Shown piece by piece: positions 1-9,639 of a DNA stretch of 18,546 bases (its first letter is position 1; each line of letters opens with the position of its first letter). The position numbers and the translations under genes were made by a program. Source of the DNA: Acanthamoeba castellanii str. Neff (lineage: Eukaryota; Discosea; Longamoebia; Acanthamoebidae); NCBI RefSeq assembly GCF_000313135.1, contig NW_004457377.1:13196-31741 (forward strand), written 5' to 3'. The notes beneath the pieces were generated by a model. The model searched no databases, had not been told where the DNA came from, and worked only from the letters and a program-made list of their open reading frames with translations.

Positions 1-403
1 CACTCGATGGCGAGCCACCCCAAGCTGTGCTTCCAAGTTGAGAGAGGGAGAGTAGTCGTACAGGCACACGTCCTTGGGGCGGGAGATAGTAGAGCCGCGA
101 ATCTTGTTGTACGTGGGGCACGATCGACATCATTGACGGCGGCATTGTGGGGTTGTCTGAGAAGGCCGGTGTCGCAAGAGCATCGTCTTCTGAAGAAGGG
201 TGAAACGATGAGGATGCCGTTGGGAGGTGTTGCCTCTTGAACGTCATGAGTCGTAAGGATCGATGTTCAAAGTCGTCAAGAGTGGTACGTCGTGAAGCTG
301 CGATGTTGGTGGTGCCCATCAAGGCTCGATTGGCAAGGGGGGGAGGAAGAAGTTGTCGAAGAGGTGTTTCGATTTGTCCGTCCTTGTGTCCCAAGAGTGA
401 CCT
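1..403 (-). CDS. Partial unrecognised ORF, 5' end, runs off left edge
   Basis: On the minus strand one frame is open from just after a TAG at 406-404 to the window edge, with an in-frame ATG at 319-317. From that ATG about 106 residues are readable: a Ser/Thr/Pro-rich stretch with no domain I recognise, ending near a Gly-Ser-Pro-Ser stretch at the edge. The TAG at 406-404 sits in TCTAG, so 403 could also be the first base of an exon after a splice acceptor. G/C at third positions is only moderate, and other frames are partly open too: a second minus frame starts with ATG at 419 and reads Thr/Ser-rich residues for about 50 codons. The frame is therefore uncertain. It may be the first or second exon of a gene whose body lies left of the window. 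Confidence 0.3.
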
Positions 404-707
404 CTAGATGCTCGAACATCTCTTGGGCTCAGGCTTGAGAGACCAAGAAGATGAGGTGGCGAGAGAGGTGTGGTGCCCGCGTTACTCCCATCTTTTCCAT
501 CTTCCTCCTACCTGAAGTATTCCAGTTATTTACTTTATTTGTGTGATTGTGATTGGTGCCCTTTTCCTTACTTCCCTTTTTGGGCTTTTGTGTTTTTGGG
601 GTGACGTGGCCGGTCGCCGTGACCTTCGCGAAGACCAAGAAGGTGGAACGTTGGCCTTTTTCTTTTGTCGTTTCAACCACCACGCAAGCAACACACAGCT
701 CACCAAC
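404..707. promoter_or_regulatory. Upstream region of the 708-2074 gene; no gene seen
   Basis: The left part (404-520) may still belong to the leader of the minus-strand ORF. From about 525 to 600 the plus strand is T/G-rich (TTTACTTTATTTGTGTG and following), as seen before other starts in this window. A perfect 10-bp palindrome CTTCGCGAAG lies at 624-633. Just before the start codon the sequence CTCACCAAC precedes two adjacent ATGs at 708 and 711. No TATA box is clear. The plus ORF that covers this stretch only extends the gene frame upstream and has no composition bias of its own. Confidence 0.3.
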
Positions 708-2074
708 ATGATGAACAACACCATCAAGTTTGCCGTCTGGTTCTTGGCGATGTTGACCCTCACTATCGGGTTCCTCTTCACCACCGCCGGCCCAACCTTC
801 GCCACGATCGACTCGACCGTTCGCATGGAGCAGTCGATCGTACCTCAGGCCAGCTTCGCTTCGACCAGCGACCACCACTTCTGGTCGTTGTTGGTGGCGA
901 AGTCTGCCCGCTCCATGAAGGAGGTTCCGCCGTTCCGCGTCGGCCGCCATTACATCACGACGGAGAAGAGTCTGTGGACTCTTTCGGTCCAGCAACGACA
1001 CCACTACACCATGTGTGTGGTGCTGTTCGACATGGTGGTCATCGCGTTGATCGCCACCGTTCTCACCAAGGCCACCAACGTACGCCCCCCCCCGTTTGCT
1101 CATTTGTGCTTTCGATTATTATCATTTATTATTCCACATTTGATTAATCGCCACAACAACCCATTAGAAACGCACGGAAGCCGCCCGACAGCAATGGGCG
1201 GCCCACTTGCTGGCCATTGTCGAGGCGGCAGTTGAGACGGCCAAGAGGGCCAAGGAGCTGGCCGAGGCCCCCAAGATCACTGCCGAGGAGACGCACCCGC
1301 TCGCCCCCCAAGAAGAGATCCCCACCAAGGAGACGCGCCCGCTCGCCAGCCTGCTCAAGGAGGCCAAAGGCGAGATCGCCTGCCTCAGCACGGCGATGCC
1401 GTGAGCGAGGAATGCCAACAATCTGAAGTCATGCCGGTACGCTTCTGGCTCACATCGCAATTGTTTGCCGATTGCGTTTTGATTAATCTCAAAAATCGAC
1501 AACAATTAGGAGAAGGCGCACGATGACAACGACGAATTTCAACTCAACCCAATGCTGATGGGCCAGTTCATCGACGTGGCCCTCCTCCCTCCTGTGTACG
1601 TCCTTAATACTTCTCCCGATTTGTTGTATTGATTGATTGGCGGCCTCTAATCTGGTTGTCCATCATCATCATCATCATTCATGCAGCGACACCAACTGGT
1701 GCGAACGGGTCAAGAATCAACGTCAAGAAGAAGAAGCACAAGACCAAGAGATCGGCGATTCGTCAATTGACGATGCGGAGGAGTGGGTCGTACTTGAGGA
1801 CCTCCGCGGCCGCCGCGCAGGCCCCGAGGAGGCCCCGCTCAACCCGATGACCATGGGCCAGTTTTTCGACGTGGCCGACCTCCCGCCGGTGTACGACCAA
1901 CAGCTCCAGGCCGTTCTCAGCCGGCTGCCCGCCGCCCTCCTGTACGCGCTCTCTTTCTCTTTCTTGCTCGCGAGTCGTCTGCTGCTGAACTCGTTCGCTA
2001 ACCGTTATGTTGGAACGACAAACAGGAACGCGACTGACTTGAGCGAAGGTGGGATGTGGGCCACCCTCGCCTAA
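708..2074 (+). CDS. Unknown two-membrane-segment protein with duplicated 17-residue motif
   Basis: I do not recognise the family. Proposed exons: 708-1079, 1168-1436, 1510-1595, 1687-1941, 2026-2074. Donors are GTACGC, GTACGC, GTACGT and GTACGC; acceptors TTAG, TTAG, GCAG and ACAG. The N-terminus (residues 6-30) is a hydrophobic signal peptide or anchor ending TAGPTFA; a second hydrophobic segment spans residues 101-120. Exon 2 is Ala/Glu/Lys-rich and helical. The second half repeats the motif NPMxMGQF[IF]DVAxLPPV, once in exon 3 (from 1546) and once in exon 4 (from 1840). The C-terminus ends GGMWATLA at TAA 2072-2074. Problem: the clear exon 2 frame meets TGA at 1402-1404, while the frame that joins exon 3 in phase is shifted by one base, so there is an error, a mutation, or a gene that really stops at 1404. 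Topology suggests a membrane protein with a cytosolic tail. Confidence 0.65.
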
Positions 2075-2117
2075 CCGCCACCGCCAACCCTCAAGCGGAC
2101 GGAGGAGTCAAGAAAAC

Positions 2118-2139
2118 AAAAAAAAAAAAAAAAAAAAAA
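2118..2139 (+). repeat. Oligo(A) tract of 22
   Basis: There are 22 consecutive A residues 44 bp after the stop codon of the preceding gene. The tract could be a genomic simple repeat in its 3' UTR. It could also be the scar of a retroposed poly(A) tail, but no target-site duplication was identified. Confidence 0.9.
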
Positions 2140-2197
2140 GAAGAGAGGGGGGAACGACGAGCGACGGACGACCGGCACGACCGGCAAGAAGAACACA

Positions 2198-2253
2198 ATC
2201 ATCATCATCAACAACTACTACTACTACAACTACTACTACAACTACAACGAAGA
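2198..2253 (+). repeat. Imperfect trinucleotide repeats (ATC, then ACT/ACA)
   Basis: An ATC run passes into mixed ACT and ACA triplets. In one frame this gives a Thr run and in another a Leu/Gln run; neither looks like a domain. Confidence 0.8.
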
Positions 2254-2310
2254 CGACCACCCACCGATCCATCTCAAGATCGGCGCGTGGTCACCATCAT
2301 CAGCGACCAC

Positions 2311-3063
2311 GATAAGGGCGAGGACCAGCGCACCCTTCCCGTACGTCCCTTCACTTTCACTTTGCTGCTTCTCAATTTGCTTCCTTTCACGAACTGACTT
2401 CTCATATTTCTATGTTGCGCGTGAGACAGACGCGGGAAGAAGCGTAGCCTGGCCTCGAGCAGTGGCGGCGGCATTCCGGGCCACAGAGCCCGATGCGCCG
2501 ACCGCCCGCGATTAGGGCGAGGACCAGCGCACCCTTCCCGTACGTCCCTGCACTTTCACTTTGCTGCTTCTCAATTCTCTCTCGTTCACGAACTAACTTG
2601 GAATATTTCTATCGTGCGACAGACGCGGGAAGAAGAGTAGCCTGGCCTCGAGTGGTGGCGGCGGCATTCCGGGCCACAGAGCCCGATGAGCCGACCGCCC
2701 GCGATTAGGGCGAGGACCAGCGCACCCTTCCCGTACGTCTTTCAACTCTCGCTCTATGTGTGCATCTTCCATTCACTGACCAACCAACTTATAACATGTT
2801 ACGCGTGCGACAGAAGCGGGAAGAAGCGTAGCCTGGCCTCGAGTGGCGGCGGCGGCATTCCGGGCCACAGAGCCCGATGCGCCGACCACCAGCGATTAGG
2901 GCGAGGACCAGCGCACCCTTCCCGTACGTCCCTTCACTTTCACTTTGCTGCTTCTCACTTCTCTCGTTCTCTCATGCACGAACTAACTTCTCATGTTTCT
3001 ATGTGTTGTTTTCCACACATGCAACAGACGCGGGAAGAAGCGTAGCCTGGCCTCCAGGGGGGG
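2311..3063 (+). repeat. Tandem array of exon-plus-intron-like units, about 3.5 copies
   Basis: A block beginning ACGCGGGAAGAAG and ending GCGCACCCTTCCC recurs at 2430-2539, 2623-2732 and 2814-2923, each 110 nt, differing at about 4-6 positions. A truncated copy starts at 3028 and only the end of a copy precedes 2341. Each block is followed by GTACGT (2341, 2540, 2733, 2924) and preceded by CAG, exactly like an exon bounded by splice sites. The 81-104 nt linkers are more diverged. Because 110 is not a multiple of three, chained copies change frame, and the 2623 copy has a stop in every frame (TAG 2638, TGA 2687, TAG 2706). So it is not a straightforward coding array. It may be a decayed multi-exon gene, or spliced non-coding/UTR sequence. 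Period is 191-214 bp. Confidence 0.85.
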
Positions 3064-3493
3064 GGAACGTAGATGTACAGGAACAGGAAGAAGATGATGA
3101 CGACGACATGTAACGAGCATCAACTACTGGCGACAGTGCGATCCCGAGCAATGCCGGGCCATCAAACAATGGCCCGGGTTGCGTTGATGCGACCTTGTGT
3201 GTCTTCCAATTTCTTCTTCTTCTCCTCCTGTTTGTCCTCCTTCGTAGGAGAACCAAACCAACACGATTGTATCCTCAAACTCGCCCCCCCCCCAATTTCT
3301 TCTTCTTCTGCATTGGAAGAGGTCTGGCGTCAACTGGGTTTCAACTGTTACTGCGCGTCTATCGCACGGCACCCAAAGCCACCAACCAAGCGATCGAGAA
3401 AGCACTACATTCTCTCTACGATACACATAAATAAATAAATAAAAAATAATTTATCTATTTATCTATTTGTCTCTTGCCACGTCTACACCGCCG
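3064..3493 (+). other. Stretch without a firm gene; possible terminal exon, then AT-rich leader of the P450 gene
   Basis: Right after the array one frame ends in an acidic tail (VQEQEEDDDDDM, stop at 3111-3113). Two pyrimidine-rich tracts follow, each ending in AG (3207-3247 ending CGTAG, and about 3296-3320 ending GGAAG), as splice acceptors would. After the second, one frame reads FQLLLRVYRTAPKATNQAIE and then ends at TAA 3432-3434, with fairly good codon bias. This could be the last exon of a small unrecognised gene, but I could not assemble a consistent model. From 3427 the sequence becomes (ATAA)n and TTTATC-rich up to the P450 start, which may serve as 3'-end signal and/or promoter. Confidence 0.3.
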
Positions 3494-5960
3494 ATGGGTG
3501 TGCTGCTGCTACTCTTCGTGCTGGCGCTCCTCCTGTATGCTGTTGCCGCCCTCAAGGTGCGGCCTTCCAAACCATTGCGAGCACGAGCAAGTAGCTGGGG
3601 GTGGGGTGGTCATGACGTGGTCCACACACCGCCACCACCACAACCCAACAACAGAACTGGATGGTGGGGTACGGTGCCGATGCGCCAGCTGGACCCTACA
3701 GTTGGCCGCTGGTGGGCATCCTGCCGCGCGTGCTCGTCAACAGCGACCGCATCCTGGAGCTCAACCAGGAGGCCCACCTCCAAGTACACCCCTCGCTCTA
3801 CACGCTTTTGCAGCACCCCACTTGTCTTCTACGTTTGGCACCACCTCGACTACGTTTTGGCACCACCTCGACTACGTAGTGGCACCATCTTACCCCCCCC
3901 CCGCGGTGCGAGTAGTACGGGGACGTGTTCTCGTGGCGGCTGGTGCACCTGCGTGGCATGTCGATCGCCGATCCCGAGTGCCTCAAGTGGGTGCTGCAGA
4001 CCAACTTCCGCAACTACGAGAAGGGTCCCCACATGGCCCACCTCCTGGGCCCGCTCCTCGGCCGCGGCATCTTCGTGGCCAACGGCGACACCTGGAAGCA
4101 CCAGCGGTATCCCCACCCTCACAGCAAAGAACGAAACGGCCGTTAACGCTTCGCTTCTCTCTTCAACCCTTCATTGCTACTATGACTGCGCGCAGGACGA
4201 CGGCCAAGCCTCTCTTCCGGACTGAGAGCATCAAGGACATGCTGCCTGTCTTCGTCTCCGGCGCCGAGACCGTGATCGCCACACTTGAGCGAGTTGCTGA
4301 CTCAGAACCGATAGACCTCCAGAACCTCTTCATGGTACACCCATCACGCCCCGACATTTGCTCACCTCATCGCCTTATTTTCACTTCACGCGCCGCGAGC
4401 AGAGGTACACGCTTGACTCGATCGGGCTTGTCGGGTTCGGCCACGATATCGGTTCCCTCCATCGCCCCGTCGAGTTCTCTTATCTGTACCGCACGCCGTC
4501 ATTCCCCACCGTCTGCCGTTTTATTCGTTCTTTTTCGTTCGTCTCTTTTTTCGTTCTTTCTTCATTCTTCCCCCCCCCTCCTCTTCTATGCAGGTTCGAT
4601 AAAGCCCAAGCCGAGATCGACAAGCGGGCCGACAATCCCCTCCGCGAGTACGTGCTGGGGTGGGGCGGCGGCCTGGAGGCGGACATTGCCCGTATGGACC
4701 AGTTCGTGCTGGGCATCATTCGCCGGCGCCGGGCCGAGCCGCCCGACGAGCTGCGCCAGAAGAGCGACCTCCTCTCCCGCTACCTGTGCCTGCGCGACCC
4801 ACAGGGCCTGCCCTTCTCCGATGCCTACCTGCGCGGTACCCTCCCCCCTCACCACTTGCCTGCTGCACACTCCATAACTGTGTCGTGTGTCGTGTGTCGT
4901 GTGTTAGATGTGGTGATGAACTTCCTGATCGCGGGGCGAGACACGACGGCCATCCTCCTGACGTGGGCGTTTTACCTCCTGGCCCTCCACCCGGAGGCCG
5001 CCGATCGGGTGCGTCGGCGACCTTTCTCTTCAGGTGCGAGTCCTCAACTCAAGCCGGGTGGCTGGTGGCTGGTGGTTTCGGGTGCGGGGAGTTAGGCGAT
5101 CGGCGAGATCGACGAGCGCGTGGGCGGCCGGGCGCCCACCTGGGACGACCTCAGCCAGCTGCCCTACCTCCGGGCCGTGCTCGACGAAACCCTCAGGTAC
5201 CACGACGATGGATGATCGAGTCCCACCACCACCACCGTCACCACCACCGCCCACCGTCACCATCATCAACCGTGGTACCGTCGTGCTGGCGGCAGGCTCT
5301 ACCCACCCGTGCCCAGCAACTTTAAGATGGCGGTACAAGACGACGTCCTGCCCAATGGCGTGAGGGTGAAAGCCGGGGTGCGTAGTCCCCCAAACAACCC
5401 CCCCCCTTACATTCAGTCAACGCTGACCAAAGTCAACGCGCGGTCTCCGGTTGTGGGGGGAGATCCAGACCTACATCGGCTTCAACGCGTACACGATCCA
5501 CCGGAGCCGGCAGTGGTGGGGCGACGACGCCGACCAGTTCGTGCCGGAGCGGTGGCTGGACCGGGAGCGCGTGCGCGCGATGCACCCCTTCCAGTACTTT
5601 CCCTTCCTGGCCGGCCCTCGCGTGTGCCTCGGCATGCACATGGCCCTCCTCGTACGCTCCTACTGCCTCCACCCGCCCCCCATCACCGATGGCCGCTCAC
5701 CTGAAGGTGACGCTTGGGCGGGGGGTGGGGGAGCAGGAGGCCAAGCTACTGGCGGTGATGGTCCTGCAGCGGTTCCGCTTCCGCCTGGCGCCAGGCCACG
5801 TCGTTCGGCCCAGGAAAGGTATGCGACGCCCCGCCGCTCACACGTGCAGATCTGCCATTCAATGCTCGGGGGTGGGGGGGGTGCAGCTATCACGATGCCG
5901 GCCGCCCACGGCCTCTACGCTCACGTACTGGCCCGCTCCGCCGTCGCTCCCCAGAGCTGA
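3494..5960 (+). CDS. Cytochrome P450, CYP86-type (fatty-acid hydroxylase-like)
   Basis: Twelve exons join in phase: 3494-3556, 3655-3783, 3916-4106, 4196-4334, 4403-4485, 4594-4835, 4908-5008, 5096-5196, 5296-5377, 5463-5651, 5737-5818, 5887-5960 (1476 nt, 491 aa, normal P450 length). An N-terminal hydrophobic anchor (residues 2-19) implies the ER membrane. Then come the proline/glycine hinge (GPYSWPLVG), the C-helix WKHQR (about 124-128), the I-helix oxygen-activation motif AGRDTT (291-296), the K-helix ETLR (E347, R350), PERW (405-408) and the heme loop FLAGPRVCLG with ligand Cys432. The K-helix context LRLYPPVP and the following text match CYP86/CYP704/CYP94 and fungal CYP52 enzymes, which hydroxylate fatty-acid chains using NADPH and P450 reductase; the substrate here is inferred. 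The upstream TTG codons are not starts: ATG 3494 begins the anchor. The 3' end converges on the FHA gene, 139 bp away. Confidence 0.96.
3834..3877 (+). repeat. Tandem duplication of a 21-22 bp unit in P450 intron 2
   Basis: TTTGGCACCACCTCGACTACG occurs twice back to back, followed by a degenerate third start (GTGGCACCATCT). It lies wholly within intron 2 (3784-3915), so it does not touch the protein. Confidence 0.85.
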
Positions 5961-6099
5961 GGCCTCGCCGCCTTGAGCGAGCATAGTTGTCATGTAGTAC
6001 GAATGGAGATGATGTGATGAACGATGGGTTTATACAACATGATGGGAATACAGAGGCCAGCTGCTTGTTTGTTCTTGTGGTGTAGTGCTCCAGCAACGC
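5961..6099. other. Convergent intergenic gap, shared 3' ends
   Basis: Only 139 bp separate the P450 stop codon from the FHA gene stop on the other strand. On the minus strand TATAAAC lies at about 6034-6028 and could act in 3'-end formation. No gene is seen. The two transcripts probably overlap at their 3' ends. Confidence 0.5.
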
Positions 6100-9000
6100 C
6101 TAGGAGGGGACAGCGGAGGCGGGCAGACTCGAGGTGCTGCTCACCTGGTAGTCGGTGTCGTCCACCGTGGCGTCGGCTGTGGTGGCCACGTCGGCGGCGC
6201 CCGCCGTCGCCAGCCCGAGGCCCTTGAGCGTGGCAGCCAGCGAATCGATCTCCTCCTTGCGGATCGACGAGCCCCGCCGCCTGCCGCTGTGCTCCTCGCC
6301 CCACGTCCCATAGTCATCGCCGCCGTTATCGTCGACCGCGTCGGCCGACGCACCGTAGGCGCCGCCGTCCGCCTCCTCCTCTTCATCGTATTCGTCTTCT
6401 CGCTCCTGCTCGTGTTCGACGGCGTCGAGGTCGTCGTCGTTCCACTGCTCGGTCGTCGGCGCGGGCGACTGGGCGCCGGTGCGGCCGACATCGGCCACGC
6501 CCGCGTAGCCGACCGGCGGCGGCGACGGCTGATAGTGATGAAGGCCGGCGGGCGTCGAGTGGTGGATGGACGCACCGCCGGGCGTGGTGAGGGTGGGCGG
6601 CGGGGTCAGTACGCTGGCCATGCCGCCGCTGTTGCCGCTGCTGCTGCCGCCGCCGAAGAAGAGGGCCGGCGCCGATTGGCCGGCGAGGCCCGAGGGGACG
6701 CCATTATTGGTGGAGGCCGTGAAGGGCATGCCGCTGGAGAACGAGCCCGGCGGCGACACGGTCGCCGAGTGGTCCTCAGGCAGGAACTTGTTGGGCTTGT
6801 CCACACTGTACACGTGCGTACGCAGGAATGTCAGCGCCCATGGCATCTTGGGAATGCGCGGCATGTACGGAATGGGGAGGAATGTAGACGCGTCTACACG
6901 TACCGATCGTTGCAGACGACGATCTTGGTCTTGCCGATGGCGAGCACGTCGCCGGGGCGGAGGACGGTGCCCTTCTCGGGGACGGCCTGCCCGTTGACCT
7001 TGGTCGAGCCCTTGCTCGCGTCCAGATCCCGAATCATGATCACTCCGTTGTCTGTTTTGTGTTGCCAAGAAGCGCAGGTCAGCCTCTAACCGTGTGTGTC
7101 GTGTGGTGCGTGTGCGTGTCGTGTCGTGTCGTGTCGTGTCGTGTCGTGTCGTGTCGTGTCGTGTCGTGTCGTGTCGTGTCGTGTCGTGTCGTGTCGTGTA
7201 CCGGAATAGATGAGGGCCTGACGCTTGGCGCAGTTCTCGTCGGGTACGCAGATGTGGCACGAAGTGTCGCTGCCGACGAAGAGCTTCTTCTTCTTGAGCT
7301 TGTGAATGCGCGGCGCCGAGAGCGTGTCCGCACCAGGCAGCCTTCACATGCCATGAATTGTTAGTTATTCACCACCAACCGACCGCCTTCTTAATAAAAA
7401 TTGGGGCGAGCCATACCAGATGGAGAGGTAGGGCTTCGAGTCGAGCTTGAGGCCGCTCTGGGTGCGCGAGATGGCCTCGGTCTTGCTGCCCTTGTTCGAC
7501 TTCTTGAAGAGGTTGCGCTTCTTGCCGCCGCCGGCCTTGAGCGCCTCGTCGTCGTTGAGCTGGATGTCCTTGCTCTTGCTCATCTCGAAGAAGTTGGCCC
7601 GCTCCTTCGGCGTCTCCAGCGTCGACGCCGCCGACGCCAGGCTGACGTTGTTCTGCGTCGCGCTGTCGCTGTGGCCGGCCGACTTGGGCGGCGTCGGCGC
7701 AACGTGCGCGGCGGGCGGCTGGTGCTGGTGCTGCACGGGCATGGTGGCGGGCTGGGCCGGGGTGTGGGGCATGGAGAGGGAGGCCATGGCGGAGATCTTG
7801 GCGTTGCTGCTGCCGCCGCCGCCGCCACTCTTCTTGGCGGCCTTGCTGCTCTTCTTCTCGCGCTTCTCCTTCTTCTTCTCGCGCTTCCGCTCCTCCTCCT
7901 CCTTCTTGCGCAGCTTCTTGGCCTCCTTCTTCTCGCGGCGCGACAGCTCCTTGGCCTCCCAGCTGCGCGGCGACAGCGCGGCGTCGGGTCCCGTCAGTGG
8001 CTGCGGCGGCAGGGCAGGTAATTGTGTCGACACGGCGGCGGGCCGGGCCGGCAGAGCCGGCATTGACTGGAAATCGACGGGCAGGGGCACGGGCGTGGGC
8101 AGGGCCTCGTCGGTGGGCGCGACCGAGAAGCCGTGCTGGCCGCCGCCGCCACCGGTGCTGCGCGGGGCGGGCGGGGCGGCGCCGGGCCACTGGATGGGCC
8201 GGGGCGGGTTGGTCTGGGCGTTGCCGGAGGCGAAGACGCCGTAGCCCGACGAGTTGGGCGGGGAGACGGGCGGCCGCTGCTGCGGGTGCTGGATCATGGC
8301 CTCGGCGCGCTGGCGCTCGCGCTGCTTCTGCTCGGCGAGCTCGCGCTGGATCTGCTCCTTCTCACGGGCCGCGGCGTCGCGCACCCGCTTGAGCTCCTCC
8401 TGCTGCAGCCTGATCTCCTCCTGCAGCCGCTCACTGAACACACACGAAAAGCCAGACACATTCCAGCCACATTCATTTCAGCATTCCTGGCACATTGCGC
8501 ACATTGCTGACTGGGACGTACCGCTCGATGATGAGCTGCTCCTTGCGCACGAGCTCCTCCATCTCGAGCCGCTTGCGCTCCTCCTCGCGCTTGACGTGCT
8601 CGTTGCGGGCCATGGCCAGGGCGTACTCCTGCTGCTTGCGCTCGGCCTCCATGCGCCGCCGCTGCTCCTCGATCTCGGCGTGGATGTGGCGCAGGCGCTC
8701 CTGCTCGCGCCAGGCCATCTCGGCCTTGATCTGCTCCTCGCGCTGGCGGATCTCCTCCTCGCGCGCCGCGCGCTCCATGTGCTGTCGGCGCGCCTCCTCC
8801 TCGATCTTGCGCTCGCGCTCGCGCACCGCCTGCTCCGCCATCCGCAGCTTCTCCAGCGTGAGCTCCTGCTCCTCCCGCTGACGCTGTCTGCACCATTAAA
8901 CCACACACACACACAACACACACACAACACACACACACACAACACACACACAACACACACGCACACACACAACACACCGCACACGACAACGAAAGGGTTG

Positions 9001-9586
9001 GTCGTCGAGCGGTTGATGGGGAAGAACGAGTGGGTGGTAGGGCGGGCGTGTACCGTTCGATGGCCTCCATTTCGAGCATCTTGCGCTGCTGCTCCATCTG
9101 GACGAGTTGCTCGGCCTGCTGGCGCTGGCGCTCGAGCTCCTTGGCCTCCTCCTCGAGGCGCAGCTTCTCGATGAGATGGGCCTTGGCGGTGAGCTGGGAC
9201 TCCTCCTCCAGTCGTCGGCGCTGGAGCTCGGCCTCCATCTTCTGCCGCTCCCACTCCATCGCCTGCTTCTGCGACTCGAGCTCCTCCTGGATGCGCTTCT
9301 TCTCGACCTGCGCCATCTCATGCGCACTGCGAGGGAGAACAGAACGTGTGAGCGACACACGACGCACGCACGCATGACCGCACACGCACACGCACGACCG
9401 CACACACGGCGTGGGCTGCGCGTGTACGCACCTTTGGCGATACCAGAGTTCCATCTGGGCCTTCTGTCGCTCGAGTTCCTCGGCGCGGGCGCGGACCTCC
9501 TCCTCGGCGCGCTTCTGCGCCTCCAAGATCTTGGCACGCTCGGCCTCGAGCTGTCGCGCGGTCTCCTGCTCGCCCTGCGCCTGGAA

Positions 9587-9639
<53 letters not shown>

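Noticed and set aside
624..633. CTTCGCGAAG palindrome as a transcription-factor site
   Set aside because: A single 10-bp palindrome in GC-rich DNA; no second copy near other promoters in the window.
429..1103. 224-codon minus-strand ORF over the first gene
   Set aside because: Low-complexity His/Gly/Arg-rich shadow of the plus-strand exon 1, with no domain and poor codon bias; the plus frame has two clear hydrophobic segments and matching splice sites.
2118..2139. Oligo(A) plus repeat array as a non-LTR retrotransposon insertion
   Set aside because: No reverse transcriptase or endonuclease sequence, no target-site duplication found, and the A-run lies before, not after, the repeats.
2311..3063. 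CRISPR-like reading of the direct-repeat array
   Set aside because: Repeats are 110 nt, spacers are related to each other, and the setting is eukaryotic with splice-site borders.
4358..5095. Single long ORF in the P450 gene used as a stand-alone protein
   Set aside because: It reads through two or more introns; the spliced model gives a complete 491-residue P450 with all motifs.
6085..7089. 334-codon plus-strand ORF opposite the end of the FHA gene
   Set aside because: Arg/Ala/Gly/Val-rich antisense shadow typical of GC-rich DNA; it crosses exon-intron borders of a well-supported minus-strand gene.
7059..7364. Repeat proteins (Cys-Arg-Val-Val-Ser or Arg-His-Asp-Thr-Thr) read from the GTGTC array
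   Set aside because: The array is within intron 11; removing it joins the two halves of the FHA domain in phase.
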